64,000 nucleotides of DNA, from positions 124,001 to 188,000 of the forward strand of contig JAJEAA010000018.1 of NCBI GenBank assembly GCA_022824365.1. The letters are read 5' to 3'. Source of the stretch: Anaerolineae bacterium (GTDB lineage Bacteria > Chloroflexota > Anaerolineae > Aggregatilineales > Phototrophicaceae). The notes under the pieces were generated by a model, which did no database searches, was not told the DNA's origin, and worked only from the letters and a program-made list of their open reading frames with translations. Positions 1 to 8,366 of this stretch are shown in pieces. The position numbers and the translations under genes are program-made. How positions within the stretch are numbered: position 1 is the stretch's first letter; each line of letters begins with the position of its first letter.

Positions 1-1
1 C

Positions 2-802
2 CGCCAAGTCAACTTGAGAGCCGCGATTGACAGCGCCCACGTTGTGATCAATGCGGAAGACGGCCACTTCAAAGAAGCTATGGCCGCCAGTCTTGATTTT
101 CTGCTCATAAACGCCCGCGAACATTGCTTGAGCGATTTTCAAGCCAAGTGGAAAATGTCAAACAAACAAGACATCGAGTTGGCGCAGAAATGCCTTTCAC
201 AAGCCATGCACCTGGACGAAACAAGGATACGCGCTTTCCTGGAAGTAGGGCAAAACGATTTGGCAAGATCCATAATGGAGGAGCGGCTGAACCAATACAG
301 AAGGGAAACTCAGGAATTCGTCGACATTCTGCTGGGGCATAAACACAAGCGCGCAGTCTACTTCCATGAGAACGTAAAGGATGGCGAATTACGCCGATAC
401 TTGCTGATCGAACAATGGCTACGCGGCGAGGAAGATATACTTTGGGACATTGTCCTAGAACAGCGTAAGCAGTTTTGGAATGCCAGTGTGAAGAGCACCA
501 TTGAGCCGGAAGGAGGAATTACCCTTCCTGGGAAACCTGCGCCTAAACCGCCTACACGACATTTGGACGCTCTCGACCAGGCAGAGGCCGCTGTCGAGAA
601 TTTCCAACGATTTGAAGGCTTCGCCCTGGAATTGGACTCCATATCGCGGCTAGGCATTTCTATAAGGGAATGGGAGTCGCTGGAAAACACAGGGAATACT
701 GTGTTCGTCAATGAAGAGAACGTCAAATTGGATGAGCACGACGACTTCGTTCTGTTGGTGGAGCGAGATTATCTTGAAAGTGCCAAACGGTTGAGCGCAT
801 AG
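2..802 (+). CDS. Unknown protein, 5' end outside the window
   Basis: I do not recognise this protein. The reading frame is open to the left edge and the first in-window start is only a TTG at 14, so the gene probably begins upstream; at least 266 codons are present. The visible part is soluble, charged and mostly helical in appearance, with no signal peptide or membrane segment, a Pro-rich stretch (GKPAPKPP) near residue 170 that could be a linker, and no catalytic motif I can name. It ends 8 bases before the next gene on the same strand, so it may be co-transcribed with the sugar-acid operon, but nothing in its sequence suggests a sugar enzyme. Base composition appears more AT-rich than its neighbours, which could indicate transfer. 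Confidence 0.6.
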   Translation, partial: RQVNLRAAIDSAHVVINAEDGHFKEAMAASLDFLLINAREHCLSDFQAKWKMSNKQDIELAQKCLSQAMHLDETRIRAFLEVGQNDLARSIMEERLNQYRRETQEFVDILLGHKHKRAVYFHENVKDGELRRYLLIEQWLRGEEDILWDIVLEQRKQFWNASVKSTIEPEGGITLPGKPAPKPPTRHLDALDQAEAAVENFQRFEGFALELDSISRLGISIREWESLENTGNTVFVNEENVKLDEHDDFVLLVERDYLESAKRLSA

Positions 803-810
803 GGAAGCCC

Positions 811-1914
811 ATGAAAATCACAGGAATCGCCGCTTACCAAGTCGACCTGCCCCTGCACGAGGGCAGCTACAAATGGTCGGGCGGCAAATCTGTCGAAGTC
901 TTTGACAGCACCATCGTCCAAGTCGATACCGATGCCGGCATCACCGGTTACGGCGAGGTCTGCCCGCTGGGTCCCTTCTATCTGCCAGCCTATGCCGCCG
1001 GCGTTCGCGCTGGCATCAAGGAGCTTGCCCCGCACCTGCTGGGCTGTGACCCGACGCAGCTATCCCTTCTGAACCGGCGCATGGATGCCGCGCTGAAAGG
1101 ACATCCTTATGTCAAGACCGGCATTGATATGGCTTGTTGGGATATCCTGGGCAAGGTCGCCGGATTGCCTGTCTGCGCGCTGCTCGGCGGACGCTACGGA
1201 GAAGACTTCGTCTTGTACCGCGCGATTTCGCAGGAGTCGCCCGATGCCATGGCCGAGAAGGTAGCTGGCTATCGCGCCGAGGGGTATCGGCGCTTCCAAT
1301 TGAAGGTCGGCGCCGATCCGCAGTTGGATATTGAGCGCATTCGCCTGGTCGCTGATCTCTTGGAGCCGAGCGACAAGCTGATTGCCGATGCCAACACCGG
1401 CTGGCTGATGCACGAAGCGGCGCGCGTCGTTCGGGCAGTGGACGATGTCGATGTCTATATCGAGCAGCCCTGTCTCAGCTACGAAGAATGTCTCTCGATC
1501 CGAAGGCGAACGACCCATCCATTCGTTTTGGACGAGGTGGTTGACGGCCTCGATATGCTGATGCGCGGCCAGGCCGATCAAGCGATGGATGTCGTCAATA
1601 TCAAGATCAGCAAATTTGGCGGCTTGACCAAAGCCAGCCTGGCGCGCGATCTCTGCGTCTCGCTGGGCGTCGCGATGACCATCGAGGACAGCTGGGGCGG
1701 CGATATCACGACGGCCGCCATCGCTCACCTGGCGCATAGCACGCCGACGGAATTTCTCTTCACCGCCACCGACTTCAACAGCTATGTGACGGTCAGCACA
1801 GCGCAAGGCGCGCCGCAGCGACTACAAGGGCGGATGGCCGCGTCTACTGCGCCGGGCTTGGGCGTTGCGCCCAAACGAGACATCATCGGCGATGCCGTCG
1901 TGGAAGTGCGCTGA
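811..1914 (+). CDS. Mandelate racemase/muconate lactonizing enzyme family dehydratase or epimerase
   Basis: This is a 367-residue enolase-superfamily enzyme that abstracts the alpha proton of a carboxylate held on Mg2+. The N-terminal capping domain (about 1-125) is followed by the barrel. The metal ligands are visible as D193 (IADAN), E218 (YIEQPC) and D241 (VLDEV). Of the KxK pair on strand 2, the first position is Q163 and the second is K165; on the far side K265 (NIKISK) can act as the second base. The '[16 protein letters not shown]' start and 'YIEQPC' resemble cis-3-hydroxy-L-proline dehydratases and hydroxyproline-betaine epimerases, so an amino-acid or sugar-acid substrate is possible. 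GGGAAG-like ribosome site before ATG 811. It is followed after 9 bases by a kinase and then an enolase-like gene, probably one operon. The substrate is unknown. Confidence 0.85.
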   Translation: MKITGIAAYQVDLPLHEGSYKWSGGKSVEVFDSTIVQVDTDAGITGYGEVCPLGPFYLPAYAAGVRAGIKELAPHLLGCDPTQLSLLNRRMDAALKGHPYVKTGIDMACWDILGKVAGLPVCALLGGRYGEDFVLYRAISQESPDAMAEKVAGYRAEGYRRFQLKVGADPQLDIERIRLVADLLEPSDKLIADANTGWLMHEAARVVRAVDDVDVYIEQPCLSYEECLSIRRRTTHPFVLDEVVDGLDMLMRGQADQAMDVVNIKISKFGGLTKASLARDLCVSLGVAMTIEDSWGGDITTAAIAHLAHSTPTEFLFTATDFNSYVTVSTAQGAPQRLQGRMAASTAPGLGVAPKRDIIGDAVVEVR

Positions 1915-1923
1915 GCCCCGCCC

Positions 1924-2952
1924 ATGTCCGCCGCCGTCCGTGAAATCAACATCGAAAAGCCCAAAGCATTGCTGCGATACTTGCGCGAGCGTCAACTGAT
2001 CGCCGAGGACGAATTTCCGCGGTTTGAGATCCTGGCTGGCGGCGTTTCAAATCGAACCGTGCTCGTGCAGCGAGAGCGCGGCGAGGATTGGGTGCTGAAA
2101 CAGGCGCTGGCGAAACTGCGCGTCGAAGTCGACTGGTTCAGCGCGCCGGAACGCATTCATCGGGAAGCCAGTGGTCTGCGTTGGCTGGGCAAAGTCGCGC
2201 CCGGCCAGGTTCCCCGTTTCTTGTTTGAAGACGATACGCGCCATATATTAGGCATGACGGCCGTGCCTCAGCCGCATGAAAATTGGAAACAGGCGCTGTT
2301 GAAGGGCAAAACTGACCAAGAACAGGCGCGGTCTTTCGGGCGCTTGTTGGCGAAGATCCACAACGCCGCATTGATTTACCCCGAACTTCGCGATGAATTC
2401 TCCGAGCGGCGCTTCTTCGAGGAATTGCGCTTGGAGCCCTACTACGCTTACACGGCGAGTCAGGCGCCGGCAGCGTATGACTTCCTGCAAGATCTCATCG
2501 CCGAGACGCGTGAGCGGAAGTTGGCGCTGGTGCATGGCGACTACAGCCCCAAGAACGTATTATTGCACGACAGCCAGTTGATCTTGCTGGACCACGAGGT
2601 CATCCATTTTGGCGACCCCGCTTTTGATATCGGCTTCTCGCTTACCCATCTCTTGGCCAAGGCTCTGCGCCTGCCCCGGCATCGTTCGGATTTCCTGGCG
2701 ATGGCTCGCGCATACTGGCGCTCTTATGTGGATTCGCTATCATCGGGGCTGTTTGAAGCGGTGCAAGGACAAGCGGCGCGACACACCTTGGCCTGCATAC
2801 TGGCGCGGGTCGCCGGGCGTTCGCCGCTGGAATATCTAGGCGCGGGCGATCGCTGCCGCTTGCAGCAAGTCGCGCTGGCATTGATTGCGAAAGACTTGGC
2901 CGATATCGAGGAACTATTGAACTCCTTTGAAGGGTCATTGGCGCGCTCATGA
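1924..2952 (+). CDS. APH-family small-molecule kinase
   Basis: A 342-residue cytoplasmic phosphotransferase of the aminoglycoside phosphotransferase/choline kinase/methylthioribose kinase superfamily. It transfers phosphate from ATP to a hydroxyl of a small molecule. The nucleotide lysine is probably K59 (WVLKQ); the catalytic loop is HGDYSPKN at 204-211 (D206, N211), followed by the metal-binding LLDHE at 221-225. A 'MTAVPQPHENWKQALL' segment recalls methylthioribose kinases, but the rest is too diverged to name the substrate. Its stop overlaps the start of the enolase-like gene (ATGA at 2949-2952), so the two are translationally coupled. Context suggests that it phosphorylates an intermediate made by the upstream dehydratase. 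Confidence 0.8.
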   Translation: MSAAVREINIEKPKALLRYLRERQLIAEDEFPRFEILAGGVSNRTVLVQRERGEDWVLKQALAKLRVEVDWFSAPERIHREASGLRWLGKVAPGQVPRFLFEDDTRHILGMTAVPQPHENWKQALLKGKTDQEQARSFGRLLAKIHNAALIYPELRDEFSERRFFEELRLEPYYAYTASQAPAAYDFLQDLIAETRERKLALVHGDYSPKNVLLHDSQLILLDHEVIHFGDPAFDIGFSLTHLLAKALRLPRHRSDFLAMARAYWRSYVDSLSSGLFEAVQGQAARHTLACILARVAGRSPLEYLGAGDRCRLQQVALALIAKDLADIEELLNSFEGSLARS

Positions 2953-4205
2953 GCAGGATACAGTCGCTTGCCGCCGTTGAAATCCTCGATAGCCGCGGAC
3001 GACCTACCGTGCATACTAGCTGTCAACTCGCCTCCGGTTTCTCGGCAGCGGCGACTGTGCCCTCCGGGGCGTCGACCGGAAGCGCCGAGGCGCTGGAACT
3101 GCGCGATGGCGATATGCGTCGTTACGCCGGGTTTGGCTGTCGCAAGGCTGTCGCGAATGTCAATCGCGAGATCAACGAAGCGCTCGCTGGTAAAGACTTT
3201 GTCGACCAGGACGCGCTTGATCGCTGTCTGCTTGACCTTGACGGCACGGAGAAGAAGTCGCGGTTAGGCGCTAATGCGATACTAGCCGTCTCGCTGGCTT
3301 TCTGCCGCGCCCAGGCTATTGAGCGAGGCATTCCGCTCTTCAGACACATGGCGCAGATGGCGGAGCAATCACCGCAGCTGCCGCGACCGATGATCAATCT
3401 CTTCAGCGGCGGCGCTCACGGCGGCGGCCAAATCGCGATACAGGATGTTCAGATAGTTGTGCCCGCCGCGCGCAGCATCGCCGAAACGCTGCAAGTCATG
3501 ACGGACATCTTTCGCGCGGCCGCCGATCTCGTTTCGCAGCGCTATGGCATGAGGCTGCTTACCGCCGACGAAGGCGGACTGGCGCCGGACTTCGAGTCTT
3601 CGGAAGCGATGCTTGCCAATGCCGTGGAAGCCATCAGGCTTGCCGGTTACAAGCCGGGAGAAGAAGCCGCGTTGACCCTTGATGTGGCTGCGTCACAGTT
3701 CCATTCGGATGGCGCTTATTATATCGACGGCGAAGCCATTGACCGCGATGGCATGATTGATCTGATCGACTCCTGGCGCGCGAAATACCCTATCGTCAGC
3801 GTGGAAGACGGCCTGCATGAGGCGGATTGGGATGGGTGGCGGCGCCTCTACCAAAGGCTGCAAGGTCGCGCTATGGCGCTCGGCGATGATCTACTCTGCA
3901 CCAACCCAACTCGTATTAGACAAGCCGCCGCTGAAAATGCCTGCGACAGCCTCTTGCTCAAGGTCAACCAAATCGGCACATTGACCGAAGCGCTCGAAGC
4001 CATGCGTCTGGCGCGAGGCGCCGGTTGGAAAGTAGTCATCAGCGCTCGAAGCGGCGAAACGGAAGATGACTGGCTGGCGGACCTGGCGACGGGCTGGGCG
4101 GGCGATTACATCAAGGTCGGCTCAATCACACAGTCCGAACGACTGGCAAAATACAATCGTCTGCTCGTGCTTGAAGCGCTGCACGGCCTGAGCCTGACAG
4201 GCTGA
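2949..4205 (+). CDS. Divergent enolase-like protein (enolase paralogue)
   Basis: A 418-residue protein with end-to-end similarity to phosphopyruvate hydratase, which interconverts 2-phosphoglycerate and phosphoenolpyruvate. Retained features include the mobile loop SGAST (39-43), H157, the general acid/base pair E208 (ADEGG) and K338 (LLKVNQIG), metal ligands D245, E286 and D313, R367-S368 and K389. Two otherwise near-invariant residues differ: the glutamate of the 'QEF' motif is D166, and the histidine of 'SHRSGETED' is A366 (SARSGETED). The 'HADNNVDIQEFM' segment is rewritten as HGGGQIAIQDVQ. Together with its place behind a sugar-acid dehydratase and a kinase, this suggests a phosphorylated substrate other than 2-phosphoglycerate, though a working ordinary enolase cannot be excluded. 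It meets the leftward dehydrogenase gene tail to tail with a 1-base gap. Confidence 0.85.
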   Translation: MSRIQSLAAVEILDSRGRPTVHTSCQLASGFSAAATVPSGASTGSAEALELRDGDMRRYAGFGCRKAVANVNREINEALAGKDFVDQDALDRCLLDLDGTEKKSRLGANAILAVSLAFCRAQAIERGIPLFRHMAQMAEQSPQLPRPMINLFSGGAHGGGQIAIQDVQIVVPAARSIAETLQVMTDIFRAAADLVSQRYGMRLLTADEGGLAPDFESSEAMLANAVEAIRLAGYKPGEEAALTLDVAASQFHSDGAYYIDGEAIDRDGMIDLIDSWRAKYPIVSVEDGLHEADWDGWRRLYQRLQGRAMALGDDLLCTNPTRIRQAAAENACDSLLLKVNQIGTLTEALEAMRLARGAGWKVVISARSGETEDDWLADLATGWAGDYIKVGSITQSERLAKYNRLLVLEALHGLSLTG

Positions 4206-4206
4206 C

Positions 4207-4989
4207 CTAGAGCAAGGTAGAAAGCAAGCCGCCGTCAATGCGATAGAAAGCCCCGGTGATAAACGAGGCGTCGTCACTGGCGAGGAATAATACAAGTTTC
4301 GCCACTTCTTCCGGCCGCCCCACCCGTCCAATCGGATGCAGTTCGCCCCAATCGCTGATCATGCTCGGCGGATCCTCGGGACCGAAGAGTCTGGCGGCAT
4401 CGTCAAGCATGGGCGTATGGATGGAGCCGGGAGCGATACAATTGCAGCGGATATTCTCACGAGCGTGGTCGAGCGCCACCGTGGTTGTGAAGCTGACAAT
4501 CGCGCCCTTTGACGCGGCATAAGCGGCGACGGTCCGCTGGGAGGCCACCGCTTGGGCCGACGATGTGTTGACGATGGCGCCGCCGCCACGCTTGCGCATC
4601 TCTGGAATGCAGTATTTGCAGGCGAGAAAGGTCGCCCGCAGATTGATGTTGATCTGGTAATCCCAGTCCGCAACCGGTTGATCAACCACCGTCCCGTATC
4701 GCACGACTCCGGCATTGTTGTGCAAAACATCGACGCCGCCGAACTCGCTAGCCGCTTCCGCCACCAAAGTCCTGACGTAATTTTCCTCCGCGATATCGCC
4801 CGGAACAAAGATAGCGCGTCCCCCGGCAACCTCGATCGCTTGTCGCGCGGCTTCGCCCGCTGCCCGATCGATGTCCGCAATCACGACGCTGGCGCCTTCG
4901 CCGGCAAAAGCCAGAGCGCTGGCGCGACCGATTCCTTTGCCAGCGCCAGTAACAATGGCGACTTTACCCTCAAATCGTCTCGACATCAT
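4207..4989 (-). CDS. Short-chain dehydrogenase/reductase (SDR)
   Basis: A 260-residue classical SDR, an NAD(P)-dependent oxidoreductase of the cytoplasm. The Rossmann glycine motif TGAGKGIG is at 14-21, NNAG at 91-94, the catalytic Ser near 143 and the YxxxK pair at Y157/K161; it ends with the usual 'ITGAFYRIDGG' segment. An acidic residue (ADID, 38-41) after strand 2 favours NAD over NADP. Two ATG codons are adjacent at the start (4984-4989), preceded by AGGAAGG. It is the last gene of a leftward cluster with a mutarotase-like protein and a second SDR, suggesting oxidation of a sugar or polyol; the exact substrate cannot be read from sequence. Confidence 0.85.
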   Translation of the reverse strand: MMSRRFEGKVAIVTGAGKGIGRASALAFAGEGASVVIADIDRAAGEAARQAIEVAGGRAIFVPGDIAEENYVRTLVAEAASEFGGVDVLHNNAGVVRYGTVVDQPVADWDYQININLRATFLACKYCIPEMRKRGGGAIVNTSSAQAVASQRTVAAYAASKGAIVSFTTTVALDHARENIRCNCIAPGSIHTPMLDDAARLFGPEDPPSMISDWGELHPIGRVGRPEEVAKLVLFLASDDASFITGAFYRIDGGLLSTLL

Positions 4990-5004
4990 CCGCCTTCCTG
5001 GCCG

Positions 5005-6051
5005 TCACTTCAGTTCGACATGGCCCGCATCGTCAATATGTTGAACTCCCGAATGCGATTCATAGAAGACCGTCTTTAAGTTGACCTCCCGACTTTCGCC
5101 AGGTTGCAGCGTCAAGTGCGTTCCGGTCTTTTCCATCACCGCCGTCAATCCCTGGCCCGGGATGGAGGCAGCCGGCTCGATAGCGATCACGTAGCTGCGC
5201 TTGTAGAAGGGAAAACCGGGCGACGAGTTCAACTCTTGCCAGAACCAGGCGTAGGGAAACACGTCCACATCCCAACTCAGACCAACTCCCAAGCCAAGCG
5301 ATGTGTTTGTGATGCTATACCAGCCGCTTTCAAAGTCGCTCAAGTAGGCGAGCAGATCTCGCGGACGGTCAGGCGCCGGCACTCGCGACATATCAATATT
5401 GCCAGCCACCGGCCAGTCATACGCGTGACCCAGCGCGAGCGGGTTGGCCGCGCCAATATACTCGTCGTCCACTATCAGCCGGCGCGCGTCCGTGTCAATG
5501 ACGCAGTCTTCGCTTAGGAAGGGCGCCCCATAGGCTGGATGGTGACTCCACATGCAGTCCATCGGCTCGCCAGCGTGATTGGTAATTCGCTCGCGCAGAT
5601 CCAGGATCGGGCTGCCAGCGTCCAGCCGCAGCCACCGCTCAAGAGTATACGGGCTGCGCGAGAGACGAACACTGAGCTTCACCGCCAGCGAATCATCAGA
5701 AGCGCGCAGAATCTCATGATCCCAAGCTTTCATCGAAGCTTCCCCATGAAAACCGAGGCTGGCGCCTTTGTATGTATTGGGAAAGCCGCCGTTGGGAAAC
5801 AGCACCTGCCAGCCACCGGCGTAGGCTTCCAGCCAGGCTGTCTGCGAATCAAAGGCCGAGTCGAAGCCTCGACCGCTTTCCTTCATACCCCAGGGCGACT
5901 TCCACAGGACATCGAGATTCTTCGGCTTGTGCCTGAGGCGATAGATATCCGCGCCCTTGTCAAGCAAGATTGTCACAGCCAGCAAGTCGTTCTCGATTTC
6001 CAGCGCGCGCATCGTCCGACCCAGGATGACTTCGGAGACTTTACAGGTCAT
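5005..6051 (-). CDS. Galactose-mutarotase-like protein (DUF4432/aldose 1-epimerase superfamily)
   Basis: A 348-residue protein of the DUF4432 group in the mutarotase-like beta-sandwich superfamily. The opening 'LDKGADIYRLRHKPKNLDVLWKSPWG' region, the 'SHHPAYG' histidines in the middle and 'YVIAIEPAASIPGQG' near the end match the general layout of sugar-binding mutarotase-fold proteins. Members are usually found beside sugar catabolic genes and are thought to bind or epimerise a sugar. A strong GAAAGGCGG ribosome site precedes ATG 6051. It lies 15 bases upstream of the SDR at 4989 and 26 bases downstream of the SDR ending at 6078, so all three are very likely one operon. The true reaction is unknown. 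Confidence 0.75.
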   Translation of the reverse strand: MTCKVSEVILGRTMRALEIENDLLAVTILLDKGADIYRLRHKPKNLDVLWKSPWGMKESGRGFDSAFDSQTAWLEAYAGGWQVLFPNGGFPNTYKGASLGFHGEASMKAWDHEILRASDDSLAVKLSVRLSRSPYTLERWLRLDAGSPILDLRERITNHAGEPMDCMWSHHPAYGAPFLSEDCVIDTDARRLIVDDEYIGAANPLALGHAYDWPVAGNIDMSRVPAPDRPRDLLAYLSDFESGWYSITNTSLGLGVGLSWDVDVFPYAWFWQELNSSPGFPFYKRSYVIAIEPAASIPGQGLTAVMEKTGTHLTLQPGESREVNLKTVFYESHSGVQHIDDAGHVELK

Positions 6052-6077
6052 GAATACCGCCTTTCAATTGCCCGCAG

Positions 6078-6848
6078 CTACAGGCGAATCGTCAAGCCGC
6101 CATCAGCCACGATCGCGGCGCCCGTGACAAAGGAAGCGTCATCGCTACACAGGAAGAGCGCGACCTTGGCCATCTCTTCCGGCTTGGCGATCCGTCCCAG
6201 AGTATGCAAACCGCCCCATTCCTCAAGCGCGCTTTCCGGCTCATCCGGGCTAAAGAGCTTGGCGGATGCGCGGAGCATCGGCGTATCGACTGAACCGGGA
6301 CAGAGACTATTGGCGCGAATATTGTCGTCGGCGTGATCGATGGCCATCGTGCGCGTCATGGCGATAACCGCGCCTTTGGAGGCCGCGTAAGCCGCCACAT
6401 TTGGTTGGCTGAACAAGCCCTGCACCGAGGCGACCGTGACGATAGCGCCGCCGCCCCGCTTGACCATCTCGGGGATACAGTATTTTGCCGCGAGATAAAC
6501 ACCCTTGGCGTTAACGGCGAGCGTGCGCTCCCAAGTGTCTTCATCGGTGTCCACCACCGTCCCGTAAGTCTGGATGCCGGCGCTGGCGACAAGGTAGTCG
6601 ACGCCGCCGAATGCGGCTGCTGCCTCGCTGACGGCGCGCTTCGTATCTTCTGCCTTGGTGACATCAGCGACCAGCGCGATGCCAGTGCCGCCAGCCGCCT
6701 CTATCTCGCCAAGGCGCTCGTCAAGCGCGGCGGCATTTACGTCTGTTAAGACGACGTCCGCGCCTTCCTGACCAAAAGCCACAGCGGTTGCGCCGCCGAT
6801 GCCGGTTGCCGCGCCAGTTACTACCGCAACTTTACCTTGAAATCGCAT
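6078..6848 (-). CDS. Short-chain dehydrogenase/reductase (SDR)
   Basis: A 256-residue classical SDR. Cofactor motif TGAATGIG at 11-18; the NNAG motif is altered to ASAG (88-91); catalytic Ser about 141 and Y154/K158 are present; 'LTDV' after strand 2 suggests NAD. It is a clear paralogue of the SDR at 4207-4989, with the same 'KYCIPEM-KRGGGAIV' and 'HADE/DHARENIR' framework and a similar insertion near residue 205, so the two probably act on related substrates or in successive steps. It is the first gene of the leftward three-gene operon, with a GGGGAGGA ribosome site just before ATG 6848. Confidence 0.85.
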   Translation of the reverse strand: MRFQGKVAVVTGAATGIGGATAVAFGQEGADVVLTDVNAAALDERLGEIEAAGGTGIALVADVTKAEDTKRAVSEAAAAFGGVDYLVASAGIQTYGTVVDTDEDTWERTLAVNAKGVYLAAKYCIPEMVKRGGGAIVTVASVQGLFSQPNVAAYAASKGAVIAMTRTMAIDHADDNIRANSLCPGSVDTPMLRASAKLFSPDEPESALEEWGGLHTLGRIAKPEEMAKVALFLCSDDASFVTGAAIVADGGLTIRL

Positions 6849-6915
6849 GCTGTCCTCCCCGCTCTTTCTCTTGCTCGCGAATGTAAATTGTCCTGAATTT
6901 TGACTGGCGAAGATT

Positions 6916-6943
6916 TTGACACAGCTATCCCTATATGTCTAAT
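6916..6943 (+). promoter_or_regulatory. Candidate sigma-70-type promoter for the 7099 gene
   Basis: TTGACA (6916-6921), a 16-base spacer, then TCTAAT (6938-6943). The -35 is perfect and the -10 matches five of six positions. It would give an untranslated leader of about 150 bases before ATG 7099. Assignment rests on motif match only. Confidence 0.4.
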
Positions 6944-7098
6944 TTACTGCCGCAACGAATGTTCCAAAATTTCGAGCAGGCTTCACAGGCGCATGGTTAT
7001 GCGTCGCGCTAATGGAAACCGTGGGGCTTTCCGCTTTCGCCCTTAACCAGAATCCACTACATTAGCGGCATGCGCGCTGGCAAAGGGGCAAACCCGAC

Positions 7099-7506
7099 AT
7101 GGTGAAGACGGAACAAGGCAGCAGGAACGCCTTTAACATTAGCGATCCCAAGCGCTATCGCTGCCAGGTACACCATTACCATCGCAAGCTTTCCCGTCTT
7201 TATCTCAGCGTCTACAAAGGCGCGCGCAGTGAGCCGGTCTTCTACCTGCTTTTTTCCGATGTCGCTTACGTTGACGCGCCGATGAGCTGGCTGAGCGCCG
7301 AGTTCGACATTGCGGATAGAAGCGATTGTATCCAGCTATTGCTTCGCGTCGGACTGGTGGGAGAAGCGATACATCAGTTTCCCGACGCCTATGCCTCAAT
7401 CACTGATTACGCGCGCTTGTATCAGGTTCATTCCGCGCAGACCCTAATCCGAATTGTCGCCAGCAGCGCCGCGATTCTGCAGGATATTCCAGCGGCGATT
7501 AAGTGA
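7099..7506 (+). CDS. Unknown 135-residue protein
   Basis: I do not recognise this protein. It is a small, soluble, slightly basic protein with no signal peptide, membrane segment or metal motif. Residues 20-65 are rich in Tyr/Arg with alternating hydrophobics (RLYLSVYKGARSEPVFYLLFSDVAYVDAP), suggesting a beta-rich core, and the second half is more helical. ATG 7099 is preceded by a GGGG stretch at suitable distance. It stands alone between the SDR operon and a glycosyltransferase. A predicted promoter lies upstream, which supports a real gene. Confidence 0.6.
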   Translation: MVKTEQGSRNAFNISDPKRYRCQVHHYHRKLSRLYLSVYKGARSEPVFYLLFSDVAYVDAPMSWLSAEFDIADRSDCIQLLLRVGLVGEAIHQFPDAYASITDYARLYQVHSAQTLIRIVASSAAILQDIPAAIK

Positions 7507-7550
7507 GATGACTGCGGTAGCGTGTAAACAATCATGAGTTCGGCTTATGA

Positions 7551-7586
7551 TATAATGCGCTGCGTATCTTTGACGCCGCCTATAAT
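7551..7586 (+). promoter_or_regulatory. Two TATAAT boxes upstream of the glycosyltransferase
   Basis: Perfect TATAAT hexamers lie at 7551-7556 and 7581-7586, 30 bases apart. Neither has a good -35 hexamer at 16-18 bases. The second would start transcription about 18 bases before ATG 7611. They are probable -10 elements of the glycosyltransferase promoter. Confidence 0.4.
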
Positions 7587-7610
7587 ATAAAGTCTTAGCG
7601 TAGGTATACC

Positions 7611-8345
7611 ATGAGACATCCTCCATCACGACCGCCGGATCCAACAGCGCCCAAGCCGACTTTGAGCGTCGTCATCCCCTGCTATAACGAAGTCAAAACC
7701 GTGAAAGATATTGTGGTGCGCGTCCTCGCTGAAGACCTGGTTGACGAGGTCATTATTGTGGACGACGGCTCAACCGATGGCTCGCGCGATGTGTTGCGGC
7801 AGCTTGAATCGGATGGGGATGATCGTCTTATCGTTCAGTTTCATGAGCGCAATCAGGGCAAGGGCGCGGCGCTGGTCACGGGGTTTGAGTACGCGACCGG
7901 CGATGTGATCGTCATCCAAGATGCCGATTTTGAATATGATCCGCGGGAATATGCGCTCTTGCTCAAGCCGATACAAGAAGGGGTAGCCACGGTCGTATAC
8001 GGTTCGCGTTTCCTGGGCGGCACGCGCAAGGCGATGAATTTCTGGAATATGGTGGCCAACAAATGCCTCACGCTCTTTACCAATATTCTCTACAACGCCA
8101 TTCTCAGCGATATGGAAACCTGCTACAAATGTTTCCGGCGCGAGGTTGTTGCTGATATGAAGATCAATGCCCGCGGTTTCGAGTTTGAGCCGGAATTCAC
8201 CGCCAAAGTTCTGCGACAAGGCATCCGTATTGTCGAAGTGCCAATATCCTATTACGGCCGCGAATATGAAGAAGGCAAAAAAATCAAGTGGACCGACGCC
8301 CCAATCGCCGCTTGGACTCTCTTGCGCTACCGCTTTTTTAACTGA
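7611..8345 (+). CDS. Family 2 glycosyltransferase, dolichyl/polyprenyl-phosphate sugar synthase type
   Basis: A 244-residue GT-A fold enzyme that transfers a sugar from a nucleotide donor, most likely to a polyprenyl phosphate. The donor-site motifs are DDGSTDG (51-57) and QDADFEYDP (103-111, including the metal-binding DAD), with 'NQGKGAA' between them. The '[21 protein letters not shown]' and '[11 protein letters not shown]' segments are typical of DPM1-like synthases. It has no C-terminal membrane anchor, so it belongs to the soluble/peripheral form. The product would feed cell-envelope glycosylation. It converges on the sulfatase gene with a 21-base gap. Confidence 0.85.
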   Translation: MRHPPSRPPDPTAPKPTLSVVIPCYNEVKTVKDIVVRVLAEDLVDEVIIVDDGSTDGSRDVLRQLESDGDDRLIVQFHERNQGKGAALVTGFEYATGDVIVIQDADFEYDPREYALLLKPIQEGVATVVYGSRFLGGTRKAMNFWNMVANKCLTLFTNILYNAILSDMETCYKCFRREVVADMKINARGFEFEPEFTAKVLRQGIRIVEVPISYYGREYEEGKKIKWTDAPIAAWTLLRYRFFN

Positions 8346-8366
8346 TAAACAATCGACAAGCGCGGA

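Noticed and set aside
1060-1806. Long antisense frames opposite real genes (for example 248 codons here, 414 codons at 25918-27162)
   Set aside because: They mirror strong codon bias of the genes on the other strand and show no recognisable motif.
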